Shown: in pieces, positions 52,630-60,110 of the stretch
Layout: each line of letters opens with the position of its first letter
Position numbering within the stretch: position 1 is the first letter of the stretch
NCBI RefSeq assembly: GCF_002906255.1
Contig: NZ_POTC01000011.1
Coordinates: forward strand, 1 to 64,000
Origin: Novacetimonas maltaceti
GTDB taxonomy: Bacteria > Pseudomonadota > Alphaproteobacteria > Acetobacterales > Acetobacteraceae
Length of the DNA: 64,000 nucleotides
Direction: 5' to 3'
Program-made: the position numbers and the translations under genes
Notes under the pieces: generated by a model
Told to the model about the DNA's origin: nothing
Databases searched by the model: none
The model's input: only the letters and a program-made list of their open reading frames with translations

Positions 52630-53286
52630 TTACGAAGGAGAAGGACTCGACGCCACCACACCAGAGCGGGTCACGTCAATACAGTCCGGTGTGATTCCGA
52701 TCTGATTTTCCGGTGGCTGCCCGATGGCGCGGACGTAAATGCGGGTCGATGCGACCCCGGCATGAATCAGGACGGAGCGCGCGGCCAGTCCGCGCGACAG
52801 CGCGATGCGGCGCGGGGTGGACGCGTCATCGCCATTTCCCTCCCCATACGCCGCGATCATCACATGCTGGTCGGGCAGGTGCTGCATCACGCCGGCAAGC
52901 GTCTGCAGGGCTGCGATCATGCGCGGGTTCATGTCCGCGCTCTGCGCGCCGAAATACAGGCGCGTGCCACCGGGAATGCGTGCCGCACGTCCCTTGGCCG
53001 CCGGGTCGGGCTTCACCTCCGGCGGTGGGGGTGGCGGATGCAGGGGGACGTGCACTTCCGGCGGTCGCAGGACCGGGTTGGCCGGGGGTGTCGTCGCGAC
53101 CTGCGGGATGGCGGCGGCCGGGACGGTGGTGGACGGGTTTGCGGCAGGGGCCGGGGCGGCGGCGTGCGGCCCCATTTCATTGCTGCCCACCACGGGACGC
53201 GCGGCCGGTTTCTCCGCCGGGCGCGCGGGTGGGGGCGCGCCGAGCGTGTTGAGCGCGTCGGGATGGGTGATGACCTGCGCCTGCAC
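52630..53286 (-). CDS. OmpA-like C-terminal domain protein with proline-rich linker
   Basis: The 218-residue product has a long Ala/Pro-rich N-terminal half ('PPPARPAEKPAARPVVGSNE'). A C-terminal domain of OmpA type follows ('GTRLYFGAQSADMNPRMIAA', 'LPDQHVMIAAYGEGNGDDAS', 'LSRGLAARSVLIHAGVASTR'). No signal peptide is seen. The only possible start in frame is GTG at 53286, with no ribosome-binding site and an in-frame stop 54 bases upstream; a later ATG at residue 38 is the alternative. It is 14 bases upstream of the MotA-like gene and on the same strand, so it probably works with that pair. Confidence 0.65.
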   Translation of the reverse strand: MQAQVITHPDALNTLGAPPPARPAEKPAARPVVGSNEMGPHAAAPAPAANPSTTVPAAAIPQVATTPPANPVLRPPEVHVPLHPPPPPPEVKPDPAAKGRAARIPGGTRLYFGAQSADMNPRMIAALQTLAGVMQHLPDQHVMIAAYGEGNGDDASTPRRIALSRGLAARSVLIHAGVASTRIYVRAIGQPPENQIGITPDCIDVTRSGVVASSPSPS

Positions 53287-53457
53287 CGCGCGGATGCCCG
53301 CGGGCGCGGCATGGGCGGGGACGTGGAGGTCGGTTCATGTGACATGGTGCCCGACACGCTAGACGAGGGGCAGGGCGCACTCAACATCCGTGTGCGTCTG
53401 GCGCACGCCTGCCCGTGCATCACGTGGCCCCATGGCCACGCGGGGCCCCGCAAGGGG

Positions 53458-54288
53458 TCAGGACCGTGTGACGAGGCTGTTGGCGACGAGTTCGCGCAGG
53501 ATGGGGTGCATGTGGGGGTTGCCCGCGACCGCATCCACCGAATCGGGGAAGTCGTTGAGGTCCACGCCGTTGGGATCGGTGGCATAGCCCCCGGCCTCGC
53601 GCACCAGCAGCACGCCGGCGGCACAGTCCCACGGGCGGATGCCCAGCTCCCAGTAACCCTCGTACCGGCCCGCCGCGACCCATGCAAGGTCGAGGGCCGC
53701 CGCCCCGAAGCGGCGCACGCCCGCGACCTGCGGCATCAGCGCGCCAAGCGTGCGGGCGAAGGACAGGCGGTTCTTGGCCGAAACCTTGGCAAACGGGATG
53801 CCCGTCGCGAACAGGGATTCGTCCATGTTGCGCCGTGCCGAAACCCGCAGGCGGCGTTCGTTGAGGAACGCGCCAATGCCCTTTTCGGCCCAGAACATCT
53901 CGTTCGCGGCGGGGTTGTAGACAAGGGCCGCGACCATTTCGATCGTCCCGTCGGGCAGGCGGCGCTGCAGGCCGATGGAAATGGCCCAGTGCGGGATGCC
54001 GTGCAGGAAGTTGGTCGTGCCGTCCAGCGGATCGACGATCCAGCGCCATGTCCAGCCGTCACCACCCGCAGCACCGCTTTCCTCCATCAGGAAGGCATAG
54101 CCCGGACGCGCGCGGCCAAGCTCCTCACGCAGGGTGGCTTCGGCGCGCAGGTCGGCCTGCGACACGAAATCGCCCGGTCCCTTGATGCTGACCTGAAGCT
54201 GTTCGACCTCATTGAAGTCACGCAGCAGCCGTCGCGCCGCTTTCTGCGCCGCATTCTGCATCACCGTCATATGAGGGGAAAGTCGCAT
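53458..54288 (-). CDS. suhB: Inositol monophosphatase family protein
   Basis: SuhB-type enzymes dephosphorylate inositol phosphates and related sugars with magnesium. The metal-binding motifs are 'FLMEESGAA', 'WIVDPLDGTTNFLHGIPHWA' and 'WELGIRPWDCAAGVLLVREA'. 'GDFVSQADLRAEATL' is the N-terminal metal-associated segment. I prefer the ATG at 54288 (MRLSPHMTVM) to the GTG at 54294, giving 276 residues. Alphaproteobacterial suhB often lies next to efp, as here, where efp begins 678 bases away and ends 112 bases upstream. Confidence 0.9.
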   Translation of the reverse strand: MRLSPHMTVMQNAAQKAARRLLRDFNEVEQLQVSIKGPGDFVSQADLRAEATLREELGRARPGYAFLMEESGAAGGDGWTWRWIVDPLDGTTNFLHGIPHWAISIGLQRRLPDGTIEMVAALVYNPAANEMFWAEKGIGAFLNERRLRVSARRNMDESLFATGIPFAKVSAKNRLSFARTLGALMPQVAGVRRFGAAALDLAWVAAGRYEGYWELGIRPWDCAAGVLLVREAGGYATDPNGVDLNDFPDSVDAVAGNPHMHPILRELVANSLVTRS

Positions 54289-54399
54289 TGCCACGGTGAT
54301 CGGTCCTGTCTGGTTCGGCGGTGAATCGGAAATGGGAAGGGGATGGGAAAAGGCACGCTGGCCGCGAACGCCCGCAGGGGCGCCGCGACATGGCGTGGG

Positions 54400-54966
54400 T
54401 CAGGACTTCGCCCGCTCGACGTAGCTGCTGTCCTCGGTGCGGACCACGATGCTCTCGCCCGCTTCGATGAAGGGGGGAACCATGGTCTTCACGCCGTTGG
54501 ACAGGCGCGCGGGCTTGTACGACGAGCTGGCCGTCTGGCCCTTGACGACGGGATCGGCCTCGACAACCTCGAGCGTCACCTGGCTGGGCAGCACCACGCC
54601 CACCGGGTCACCTTCGACGAGGTTGAGGACCAGCGTCATGTTGTCCTGCAGGAACGGGGCCTGGTCGCCAAGCAGGTCGAGCGGAAGCAGCAGCTGTTCG
54701 AACGTCTCGGGGTCCATCAGGACGATGTTGTCGCCGTCCATGTAGGAATAGGTGTATTCCTTTTCCTCGGTCATCAGGCGTTCGACGGTATCGGCCGTGC
54801 GCCAGCGTTCGTTCGTCTTGTTGCCGGTCTTGAGGTCACGCATCTCCACCTGGATGAAGGCGCCGCCCTTGCCCGGAGTGATGATCTGCTGCTTCAGGAC
54901 CGTCCAGCGACGGCCGTCATGCTCGATGACCTGTCCGGCGCGGATCAGGTTCGCCTGCTGTTTCAT
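54400..54966 (-). CDS. efp: Elongation factor P
   Basis: EF-P relieves ribosome stalling at polyproline sequences. The modified lysine is K33 in 'IITPGKGGAFIQVEMRDLKT', equivalent to K34 of E. coli. 'KTGNKTNERWRTADTVERL' and 'YTYSYMDGDNIVLMDPETFE' are conserved. The start at 54966 (MKQQANLIRAG) gives 188 residues; the open frame from 55176 is the shadow of epmB. It overlaps the 3' end of epmB by 50 bases. Confidence 0.97.
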   Translation of the reverse strand: MKQQANLIRAGQVIEHDGRRWTVLKQQIITPGKGGAFIQVEMRDLKTGNKTNERWRTADTVERLMTEEKEYTYSYMDGDNIVLMDPETFEQLLLPLDLLGDQAPFLQDNMTLVLNLVEGDPVGVVLPSQVTLEVVEADPVVKGQTASSSYKPARLSNGVKTMVPPFIEAGESIVVRTEDSSYVERAKS

Positions 54967-56104
54967 TGGGGTCTCTGTCTGAACTTGTGGGAATGTCTTG
55001 CAAGGATGGGCTTCTACCTTCCCCGGCGCGGAAGGGCAAGGTTTGCGCGCCACCTTCTTCCACGCGATGGGGCCTGCCCTGCGGATCGCGCACCTGCGTG
55101 ATGGTCCCGCCGGCCGCCTCAAGGTAGGCCGGGCCGATCGGCACCTTGCCGTGCCCGCCGGGGATGTCGAGCACATAGGTCGGCCATGCCAGTCCCGTCA
55201 CCCGACCGCGCAGCGCGGCAAGCAGGCGCTGCCCCTCGGCAATCGGTACGCGGAAGCGTGACGTGCCGGGGGCGGGGTCAAGCTGGTGCAGGTAATAGGG
55301 CTTGACCCGCGCCGCGACAAGCGCGCGCAGCAGGGCCTCGAGCGCCTCGGGCGTGTCGTTTACCCCGCGCAGCAGCACGGACTGCGCGATGACGGGGATG
55401 GCGCGGACCTGCATGCGGCGGATGGAAGCGCGCGCGGCAGGGGTCAGTTCGCGGGCATGGTTGGCATGTACGACCACCCACAGGCTGCATGTGGTGTCCA
55501 GTGCCGCGACCATCTCCTGCGTCACGCGCTCCGGGTCGGCCACGGGGACGCGGGTATGGATGCGGATGGTGTGGACGTGGGGCATCGCCTCCAGCGCGCG
55601 GATGATGTGCGCCATCCGCCGGGGAGAGAGCATCATCGGATCGCCGCCGGACAGGATCACCTCCCCGATGGCCGGATGCGCCCGCAGCCAGTCGAGCGCG
55701 CGTTCCAGCGCGGCCTCGTCCAGCACGCCGCCATCGGGGCCGACATGTTCGCGCCGGAAGCAGAACCGGCAGTAGAGCGGACAGACCAGCAGCGGCTTGA
55801 GCAGCGCGCGGTCGGCATAGCGGTGGACGATCCCCGGCACGGGGGAGAGTGCATCGTCGCCGATCGGGTCGGAGCGTTCCTCCGCCGTGATGTGCAGTTC
55901 CGCCGGGTCGGGGATGACCTGCAGCCCGATCGGGTCGTGGGCATGTTCGATCAGTTCGGCAAAGGCGGGGGGGATGGCGGTGGCATATTCACGCGCCACG
56001 TCCTCCAGCGCGGGTTGCGCTGCCTGTGACACCAGCCCTGCCTCCACCAGGTCGCGGACGGTGCGTAACGTGCGCGTAGGCGTGGGGCGTCGGGTGTCTG
56101 GCAT
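54917..56104 (-). CDS. epmB: EF-P (lysine34) beta-lysine 2,3-aminomutase
   Basis: EpmB is a radical SAM enzyme that converts L-alpha-lysine to beta-lysine, which EpmA attaches to EF-P. The CxxxCxxC cluster is C108, C112 and C115 in 'LLVCPLYCRFCFRREHVG'. The PLP-lysine/SAM-binding segment is 'GEVILSGGDPMMLSPRRM', and 'YYLHQLDPAPGTSRFRVPI' with 'YVLDIPGGHGKVPIGPAYLE' follows. The start at 56104 (MPDTRRPTP) gives 395 residues, longer than E. coli EpmB by a polar C-terminal tail. That tail covers the first 50 bases of efp. The frame is open upstream to 56344 through the repeat. Confidence 0.93.
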   Translation of the reverse strand: MPDTRRPTPTRTLRTVRDLVEAGLVSQAAQPALEDVAREYATAIPPAFAELIEHAHDPIGLQVIPDPAELHITAEERSDPIGDDALSPVPGIVHRYADRALLKPLLVCPLYCRFCFRREHVGPDGGVLDEAALERALDWLRAHPAIGEVILSGGDPMMLSPRRMAHIIRALEAMPHVHTIRIHTRVPVADPERVTQEMVAALDTTCSLWVVVHANHARELTPAARASIRRMQVRAIPVIAQSVLLRGVNDTPEALEALLRALVAARVKPYYLHQLDPAPGTSRFRVPIAEGQRLLAALRGRVTGLAWPTYVLDIPGGHGKVPIGPAYLEAAGGTITQVRDPQGRPHRVEEGGAQTLPFRAGEGRSPSLQDIPTSSDRDPNETAGEPDPRRTGHRA

Positions 56105-56137
56105 GGTGGTGCCTCGTAACATGTTGATAAATATCAT

Positions 56138-56217
56138 AAAAGTTTTTGGGTGCCGGCTTTTTCCAAAAAGGCGGCGTTCTTCTGAAGCTTTTTTGGAAAA
56201 AGCTTCACCAAAAACTT
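56138..56217. repeat. Complete family-A element (80 bp)
   Basis: aaaagtttttggg and ccaaaaactt flank the GCCG hairpin and the GAAGC hairpin gaagcttttttggaaaaagcttc. Order is reversed relative to 45518. It lies in a divergent gap between epmB and epmA, unlike most copies. Confidence 0.9.
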
Positions 56218-56315
56218 CTTTACGATATCCTGGTTCGCAAAGGGGTTGACCGGCGGGGGGACTGCCGCGCTGTACTGCGCGCCGCTTTTTCCTGCAACCG
56301 GAGTTTTGTGCGCCC

Positions 56316-57320
56316 ATGTCCGAATCTGGCGATCCCGACCGCATTGCCGAACGCCTTGCCCTGCTGCGTCGTCGCGGGTTGGTGGTGCGTGGCGTGCGCG
56401 CGTTTTTCGAGGGGCGTGGCTATCTGGAGGTCGAAACCCCCTATGCCGTGCCCACGCCGGGGGAGGAAGTGCACCTGAAGGTGTTCCGCACCGAACGGCA
56501 CCGTCCCGACGGGTCAGTGCTGCCGCTGTTTTTGCACACCAGTCCCGAATTCGCGATGAAGCGCATCGTCGCGGCCACGCACCTGCCGGTGTTCCAGATG
56601 GCGCGGGTCTGGCGCAATGCGGAAGGCAGCCGCCTGCATGCGCATGAGTTCACCATGCTGGAATGGTACCGCCCGCATGCCAGCCTGTCGGACCTGATGG
56701 ACGAGACGGAGGCCCTGCTGCGCGCCACGCTGCCGCCCGTGCTGGCAGGCGCGGCCACGCCGGTCGCGATCACGCCTGCGTTCGAGCGCCTGACAATGGC
56801 GGAGGCGTTTGCACGCTATGCCGGGCTTGACCTGCTGGCGACGGGCGAGGACGCGGCGGCCCTTGCATCCGCCGCCGGATGTTCCCTGCGCGCGGGTGAA
56901 AGCTGGGAGGACCTGTTCTTCCGCCTGCTGATGGAGCGGATCGAGCCGCATATCGGCCGCACGCGCCCGACCTTCCTGACCCACTGGCCCGCCAGTCAGG
57001 CGGCCCTTGCGCGGCGGGACCCGGCGGACCCGCGCGTGGCGCTGCGGTTCGAGCTTTATGCCGACGGGATCGAACTGGCCAACGCGTTCGAGGAGCTGAC
57101 CGACCCGGTGGAGCAGGAAGCCCGTTTCCGTGCCGATCGCGCCCGCCGGGCCACGCTGTATGGCGATGACCCGCAGGCGGCATGGCCGATGGACCGTGCA
57201 TTCCTTGCGGCGGTGGGGAACATGCCGCCCTGCGCGGGGATTGCGCTGGGGCTGGACCGGCTGGTGATGCTGGCGGCGGGAACGCGCAGGATCGAGGACG
57301 TGCTGTGGTTGCCGGGATAG
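56316..57320 (+). CDS. epmA: EF-P lysyltransferase EpmA (PoxA/GenX)
   Basis: EpmA is a truncated class II lysyl-tRNA synthetase relative that attaches beta-lysine to the EF-P lysine. Class II motifs are visible: motif 1 near 'GYLEVETPYAVPTPGEEVHL', motif 2 'VFQMARVWRNAEGSRLHAHE' with 'FTMLEWY', and motif 3 'PPCAGIALGLDRLVMLAAGT'. At 334 residues it lacks the anticodon-binding domain, as expected. The ATG at 56316 follows 'ccggagttttgtgcgccc', with GGAG upstream. Together with efp and epmB it gives a complete lysylation set in 3 kb. Confidence 0.95.
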   Translation: MSESGDPDRIAERLALLRRRGLVVRGVRAFFEGRGYLEVETPYAVPTPGEEVHLKVFRTERHRPDGSVLPLFLHTSPEFAMKRIVAATHLPVFQMARVWRNAEGSRLHAHEFTMLEWYRPHASLSDLMDETEALLRATLPPVLAGAATPVAITPAFERLTMAEAFARYAGLDLLATGEDAAALASAAGCSLRAGESWEDLFFRLLMERIEPHIGRTRPTFLTHWPASQAALARRDPADPRVALRFELYADGIELANAFEELTDPVEQEARFRADRARRATLYGDDPQAAWPMDRAFLAAVGNMPPCAGIALGLDRLVMLAAGTRRIEDVLWLPG

Positions 57321-57344
57321 GAGGCAAGGCGTGCCAGACGAACC

Positions 57345-57424
57345 AAAGTCTTTGGTGAAGCTTTTGATCGAAAAAGCTTCAAAGAACGCCGCCCTGTTTG
57401 AAAAAGTCCACCGCCCGGAAACGT
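57345..57424. repeat. Degenerate family-A element
   Basis: aaagtctttggtg is followed by the hairpin gaagcttttgatcgaaaaagcttc, then an eroded hairpin aacgccgccctgtttgaaaaagtccaccg and ccggaaacg. It lies between the convergent epmA and thiE genes. Confidence 0.75.
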
Positions 57425-57436
57425 CAGCAATCCCCC

Positions 57437-58078
57437 TCAGTCGATCCCGTCGCTGGCCGCGTCCATGGCGGCGTTCATCGCCCGCACGCCTGCCCCCGGC
57501 CCGTCGGGATGGGACCAGACCGCGCTGATGACCGCCAGGAAATCCGCCCCGGCCCGTACCAGCGGGGGGCAGTTTTCGGGCGTGATGCCGCCGATTGCGA
57601 CGACCGGCAGTTCCATCACGCTGCTCCACCATGTCAGCAGGTCCGTGCCCGCGCGCACGCTGGTTTCCTTCGAGGGGGAGGGGAAGAACGCCCCGAAAGC
57701 GACGTAATCCGCCCCGCCTTCGCCCGCACGCATCGCCATGTCGCGGCTGTCGTAGCAGGAGACGCCAAGCTGCAGGTCATCGCCAAGGATGCGGCGCGCA
57801 TCTTCCACCGACATGTCCTCCATCCCGACATGCGCGCCGTCGCAGCCCGTGGCGCGGGCAAGGTCGGGCCGGTCATTGAGGATGAAGGCCACGTCACGTT
57901 CATGCGCCACCGGGCGCAGCACGTCGATCGCGCGGCGGATCGTGTCGTCGGGCACGTCCTTCAGCCGCAGTTGCACCGCCGCCACCGGCCCGGCGTCCAG
58001 CGCGCGGGCCAGCAGGGGGGCGAATTGGGGCGGATCAAGCGACTCGGGCGTCACAAGGTAAAGCTGGCAATCGGTCAT
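57437..58078 (-). CDS. thiE: Thiamine-phosphate synthase
   Basis: ThiE joins the thiazole and pyrimidine halves of thiamine to form thiamine phosphate. The fold opens 'CQLYLVTPESLDPPQFAPLL' with 'VAAVQLRLKDVPDDTIRRAI'. The diphosphate-binding 'FILNDRPDLARATGCDGAHV' and 'VAFGAFFPSPSKETSVRAGT' are conserved, and 'ELPVVAIGGITPENCPPLVR' closes the barrel. The chosen start at 58078 gives 213 residues. I see no TPP riboswitch in the short upstream gap. It may be cotranscribed with the preceding minus-strand hypothetical gene. Confidence 0.92.
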   Translation of the reverse strand: MTDCQLYLVTPESLDPPQFAPLLARALDAGPVAAVQLRLKDVPDDTIRRAIDVLRPVAHERDVAFILNDRPDLARATGCDGAHVGMEDMSVEDARRILGDDLQLGVSCYDSRDMAMRAGEGGADYVAFGAFFPSPSKETSVRAGTDLLTWWSSVMELPVVAIGGITPENCPPLVRAGADFLAVISAVWSHPDGPGAGVRAMNAAMDAASDGID

Positions 58079-58138
58079 GGTGGCCCGATCATATGGCGCA
58101 CATGCGCCGTGGGGAACAGTCACCTTTGTCACAGGGCT

Positions 58139-58570
58139 TCATGCGTCATGCGGCGGGCGGGCACGGCGCAGGTACCCACGCAGGCGCAGCGCCGCATCCG
58201 GGCCGCCGATGACATGGGCATCGGGCCGTGCGCGCAGGCAGCGCCCCCCCGTGACCCGCGCCAGTTCGGCAAGTGCCACATGCTGCGTGCAGGCAGGATC
58301 GACAATCACCCCCGCCAGGCCCGCGCGCAGCCCCTCCGCCGCGCGCCCCGCCGCCATGCCACAGTCAAGGAACGCGGGGGCGGGCGCATCCGCAACCAGG
58401 GCACGCCACCATCCCACCCCCATGAAACATCCCGCGTCCGGCGGCGATATCATGATGCACGATGTCAGGCCCGTGTCATCCATGGCGGCGCGCAGCAATG
58501 TGACCTCGTCACGCGTGGAAATGACGACGGAATGGAGAAGGTGCGTAAAATTGTCATGATTATCGATCAT
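58139..58570 (-). CDS. Hypothetical protein upstream of thiE
   Basis: A minus-strand frame of 143 residues (MIDNHDNFTHLLHSVVISTR onward) has good codon bias and lies 60 bases upstream of thiE. It contains 'LVADAPAPAFLDCGMAAGRA', 'LRAGLAGVIVDPACTQHVAL' and a basic C-terminus, with a mixed alpha/beta pattern that could be a small Rossmann-like or TIM-fragment protein. The ribosome-binding site is weak. I recognise no family. Its position suggests shared expression with thiE, but a role in thiamine synthesis is not supported by sequence. Confidence 0.5.
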   Translation of the reverse strand: MIDNHDNFTHLLHSVVISTRDEVTLLRAAMDDTGLTSCIMISPPDAGCFMGVGWWRALVADAPAPAFLDCGMAAGRAAEGLRAGLAGVIVDPACTQHVALAELARVTGGRCLRARPDAHVIGGPDAALRLRGYLRRARPPHDA

Positions 58571-58633
58571 GCTTGACGTTCAGACGTCACCGGGCGATCT
58601 GTTGCAAGGGACCAGGGCAGGAAATTATGAAGG

Positions 58634-58966
58634 ATGAACGTGTCCAATACTGACACAATGCAGGCGGGGCAGGAAGCATCCGTATCCGCGCAGGACAGCG
58701 TGCGCGATCCCGCGGACCGGCTGGAACAGGCGTTGACGCGTATCGCCTTTGCCATCGAATGTCGTGAACAGGGGACATGGCCGTCCCCCACCGCCGCGCC
58801 GTCGCCCGTCACGGAATCGCCCACGGCACGGGCCGCCGACCCGGGAATCGACCTCCAGGCGCTTGCCGCGAATATCGACGTCCTGATCGCACGCGTGCGC
58901 GATGCGCTCGCCGAGGTGGAGCCAGCCGTCGTGATCGCGGAGATAAAGGGCGAAAAGGGCGAATGA
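58634..58966 (+). CDS. Small hypothetical protein preceding zapA (DUF4164-like position)
   Basis: This 110-residue frame starts MNVSNTDTMQAGQEASVSAQ. It has a Pro/Thr/Ala-rich middle and ends with the helix 'LAANIDVLIARVRDALAEVE', predicted to be amphipathic. It overlaps zapA by four bases (ATGA), so the two are coupled. In many Alphaproteobacteria a short coiled-coil protein precedes zapA in the same way. I do not see a clear ribosome-binding site before its ATG, and a start at residue 9 (ATG at 58658) is possible. Function unknown; a cell-division role is inferred from position only. Confidence 0.6.
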   Translation: MNVSNTDTMQAGQEASVSAQDSVRDPADRLEQALTRIAFAIECREQGTWPSPTAAPSPVTESPTARAADPGIDLQALAANIDVLIARVRDALAEVEPAVVIAEIKGEKGE

Positions 58967-59310
58967 CGATGGGACAGGTCACAGTACGCATCAACGGCTA
59001 TTCCTATAGCGTTGGATGCGAGGAAGGGCAGGAACAGCACCTGCAGGCCATGGCGCAGGAAGTGGAGCGGCGAATCGACCGCATCCGCGCGATCGGCGGC
59101 CATAGCGGGGAGGGACGCCTGCTTGCGCTTGCGGCCCTGCTGATGGCGGACGAGATCCATGACCTGACGGAGGAAAAGATGTCCGCCGACACCGCCCACC
59201 AGTTGGCGCAGGGGCGGCAGGCCAGGATCGAGAACGAACGCCGCCGCGACCAGCTTGAACATCTGGTCGAGCGTGCGGAAAACATTGCAGCCGCCCTCGA
59301 ACATGACTAG
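58963..59310 (+). CDS. zapA: Cell-division protein ZapA
   Basis: ZapA bundles FtsZ filaments at mid-cell. The N-terminal domain is 'GQVTVRINGYSYSVGCEEGQ' followed by 'LQAMAQEVERRIDRIRAIGG', as in the family. A long coiled coil ('QARIENERRRDQLEHLVERA') forms the C-terminal dimerisation helix. It has 115 residues. The start at 58963 overlaps the stop of the preceding gene; an ATG at 58969 is equally usable. It is followed by a probable 6S RNA and fau. Confidence 0.9.
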   Translation: MTMGQVTVRINGYSYSVGCEEGQEQHLQAMAQEVERRIDRIRAIGGHSGEGRLLALAALLMADEIHDLTEEKMSADTAHQLAQGRQARIENERRRDQLEHLVERAENIAAALEHD

Positions 59311-59315
59311 ATAGC

Positions 59316-59480
59316 AGGTGCGGGGCTGCCGGACGCGTCAGGCAAAATTCAACCCCTGGGCCGATAAGCACTTCCTAAGGGAGCTGGCACTGTCGTGACC
59401 GTGGTCACGTTACCTGGCGCCCACCTGCACCTGCAGGTCCGGGAGGGCTGATAAGACCAACGGTCATGGTGGCTCCGTAA
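59316..59480 (+). ncRNA. ssrS: Probable 6S RNA
   Basis: Between zapA and fau, the order in which 6S RNA is found in many proteobacteria, lies about 165 bases with no coding frame. It contains ccgataagcacttcctaagg, a segment like that in alphaproteobacterial 6S RNAs, and a strong hairpin cgtgaccgtggtcacg. Outer stretches (ccggac at 59329-59334 and gtccgg at 59437-59442) can pair to form a closing stem. 6S RNA binds and inhibits the housekeeping RNA polymerase in stationary phase. Ends are approximate and no folding calculation was run. Confidence 0.62.
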
Positions 59481-59485
59481 TTCCT

Positions 59486-60091
59486 ATGACGAATCCCGCT
59501 GATACCGATTCCCCCGCCCTTGCGGCGGCCAAGGCCGAACTGCGGCGGCGTTGCCGCGCCCTGCGCGCGGCAGGGCCACCCACCATGGCGCAGGAGGATG
59601 CGCTGCGTGCGGGCATCGCCGCGCGGGTGGACATGGCCCCGCCCGGCAGCGCGATCGCGCTGGTGTGGCCATTGCCCGGTGAGATCGACCTGCGCCCGCT
59701 GTTCGCGCCGCTGCACCGGCGGGGCTATCGCGTGCTGCTGCCCTTTACGCCGCCACGGGGGCAGCCACTTTCCTTCCATCACTGGCATCCTGACGTGACG
59801 ATGTGCAACGGGCGGTTCGCGACATGGCATCCCGACAGCCATGCCGATGTGCCCGACATGGTGTTCGTGCCGCTGCTCGCCTTTGACAGGCAGGGGGGGC
59901 GGCTGGGATATGGGGGGGGATATTACGATCGCACGCTGGCATGCCTGCCCCATGCGGTTGCGATCGGATATGGTCTCGCCACGCAGGAGGTCGCGCACAT
60001 CCCCATGGGCAGGCATGATGTGAAGCTGTCGGGTATCATCACGGACCACGGATGGATCGGGGGGCACGGGGCCGGACCGGTGCGGGCGTAA
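59486..60091 (+). CDS. fau: 5-formyltetrahydrofolate cyclo-ligase
   Basis: This enzyme converts 5-formyl-tetrahydrofolate to 5,10-methenyl-tetrahydrofolate with ATP. The C-terminal family motif 'LAFDRQGGRLGYGGGYYDRT' is clear, with the G-x-G-G-G-Y-Y-D loop. The N-terminal helix is 'AAAKAELRRRCRALRAAG'. It has 201 residues. Its position downstream of zapA and a 6S RNA candidate matches the conserved zapA-ssrS-fau order, where 6S RNA and this gene are often cotranscribed. It is 19 bases ahead of the next gene. Confidence 0.93.
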   Translation: MTNPADTDSPALAAAKAELRRRCRALRAAGPPTMAQEDALRAGIAARVDMAPPGSAIALVWPLPGEIDLRPLFAPLHRRGYRVLLPFTPPRGQPLSFHHWHPDVTMCNGRFATWHPDSHADVPDMVFVPLLAFDRQGGRLGYGGGYYDRTLACLPHAVAIGYGLATQEVAHIPMGRHDVKLSGIITDHGWIGGHGAGPVRA

Positions 60092-60110
60092 AACAGGAAG
60101 GTCGGGTTTT

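Noticed and set aside
50584-53286. A Zorya defence system
   Set aside because: Only ZorA/ZorB-like stator genes are present. There is no ZorC/ZorD or ZorE gene nearby, and the neighbours are suhB and efp housekeeping genes, so I describe the trio without calling it Zorya.
58079-58138. A TPP riboswitch upstream of thiE
   Set aside because: The gap is only 60 bases and has no CTGAGA-type THI element.
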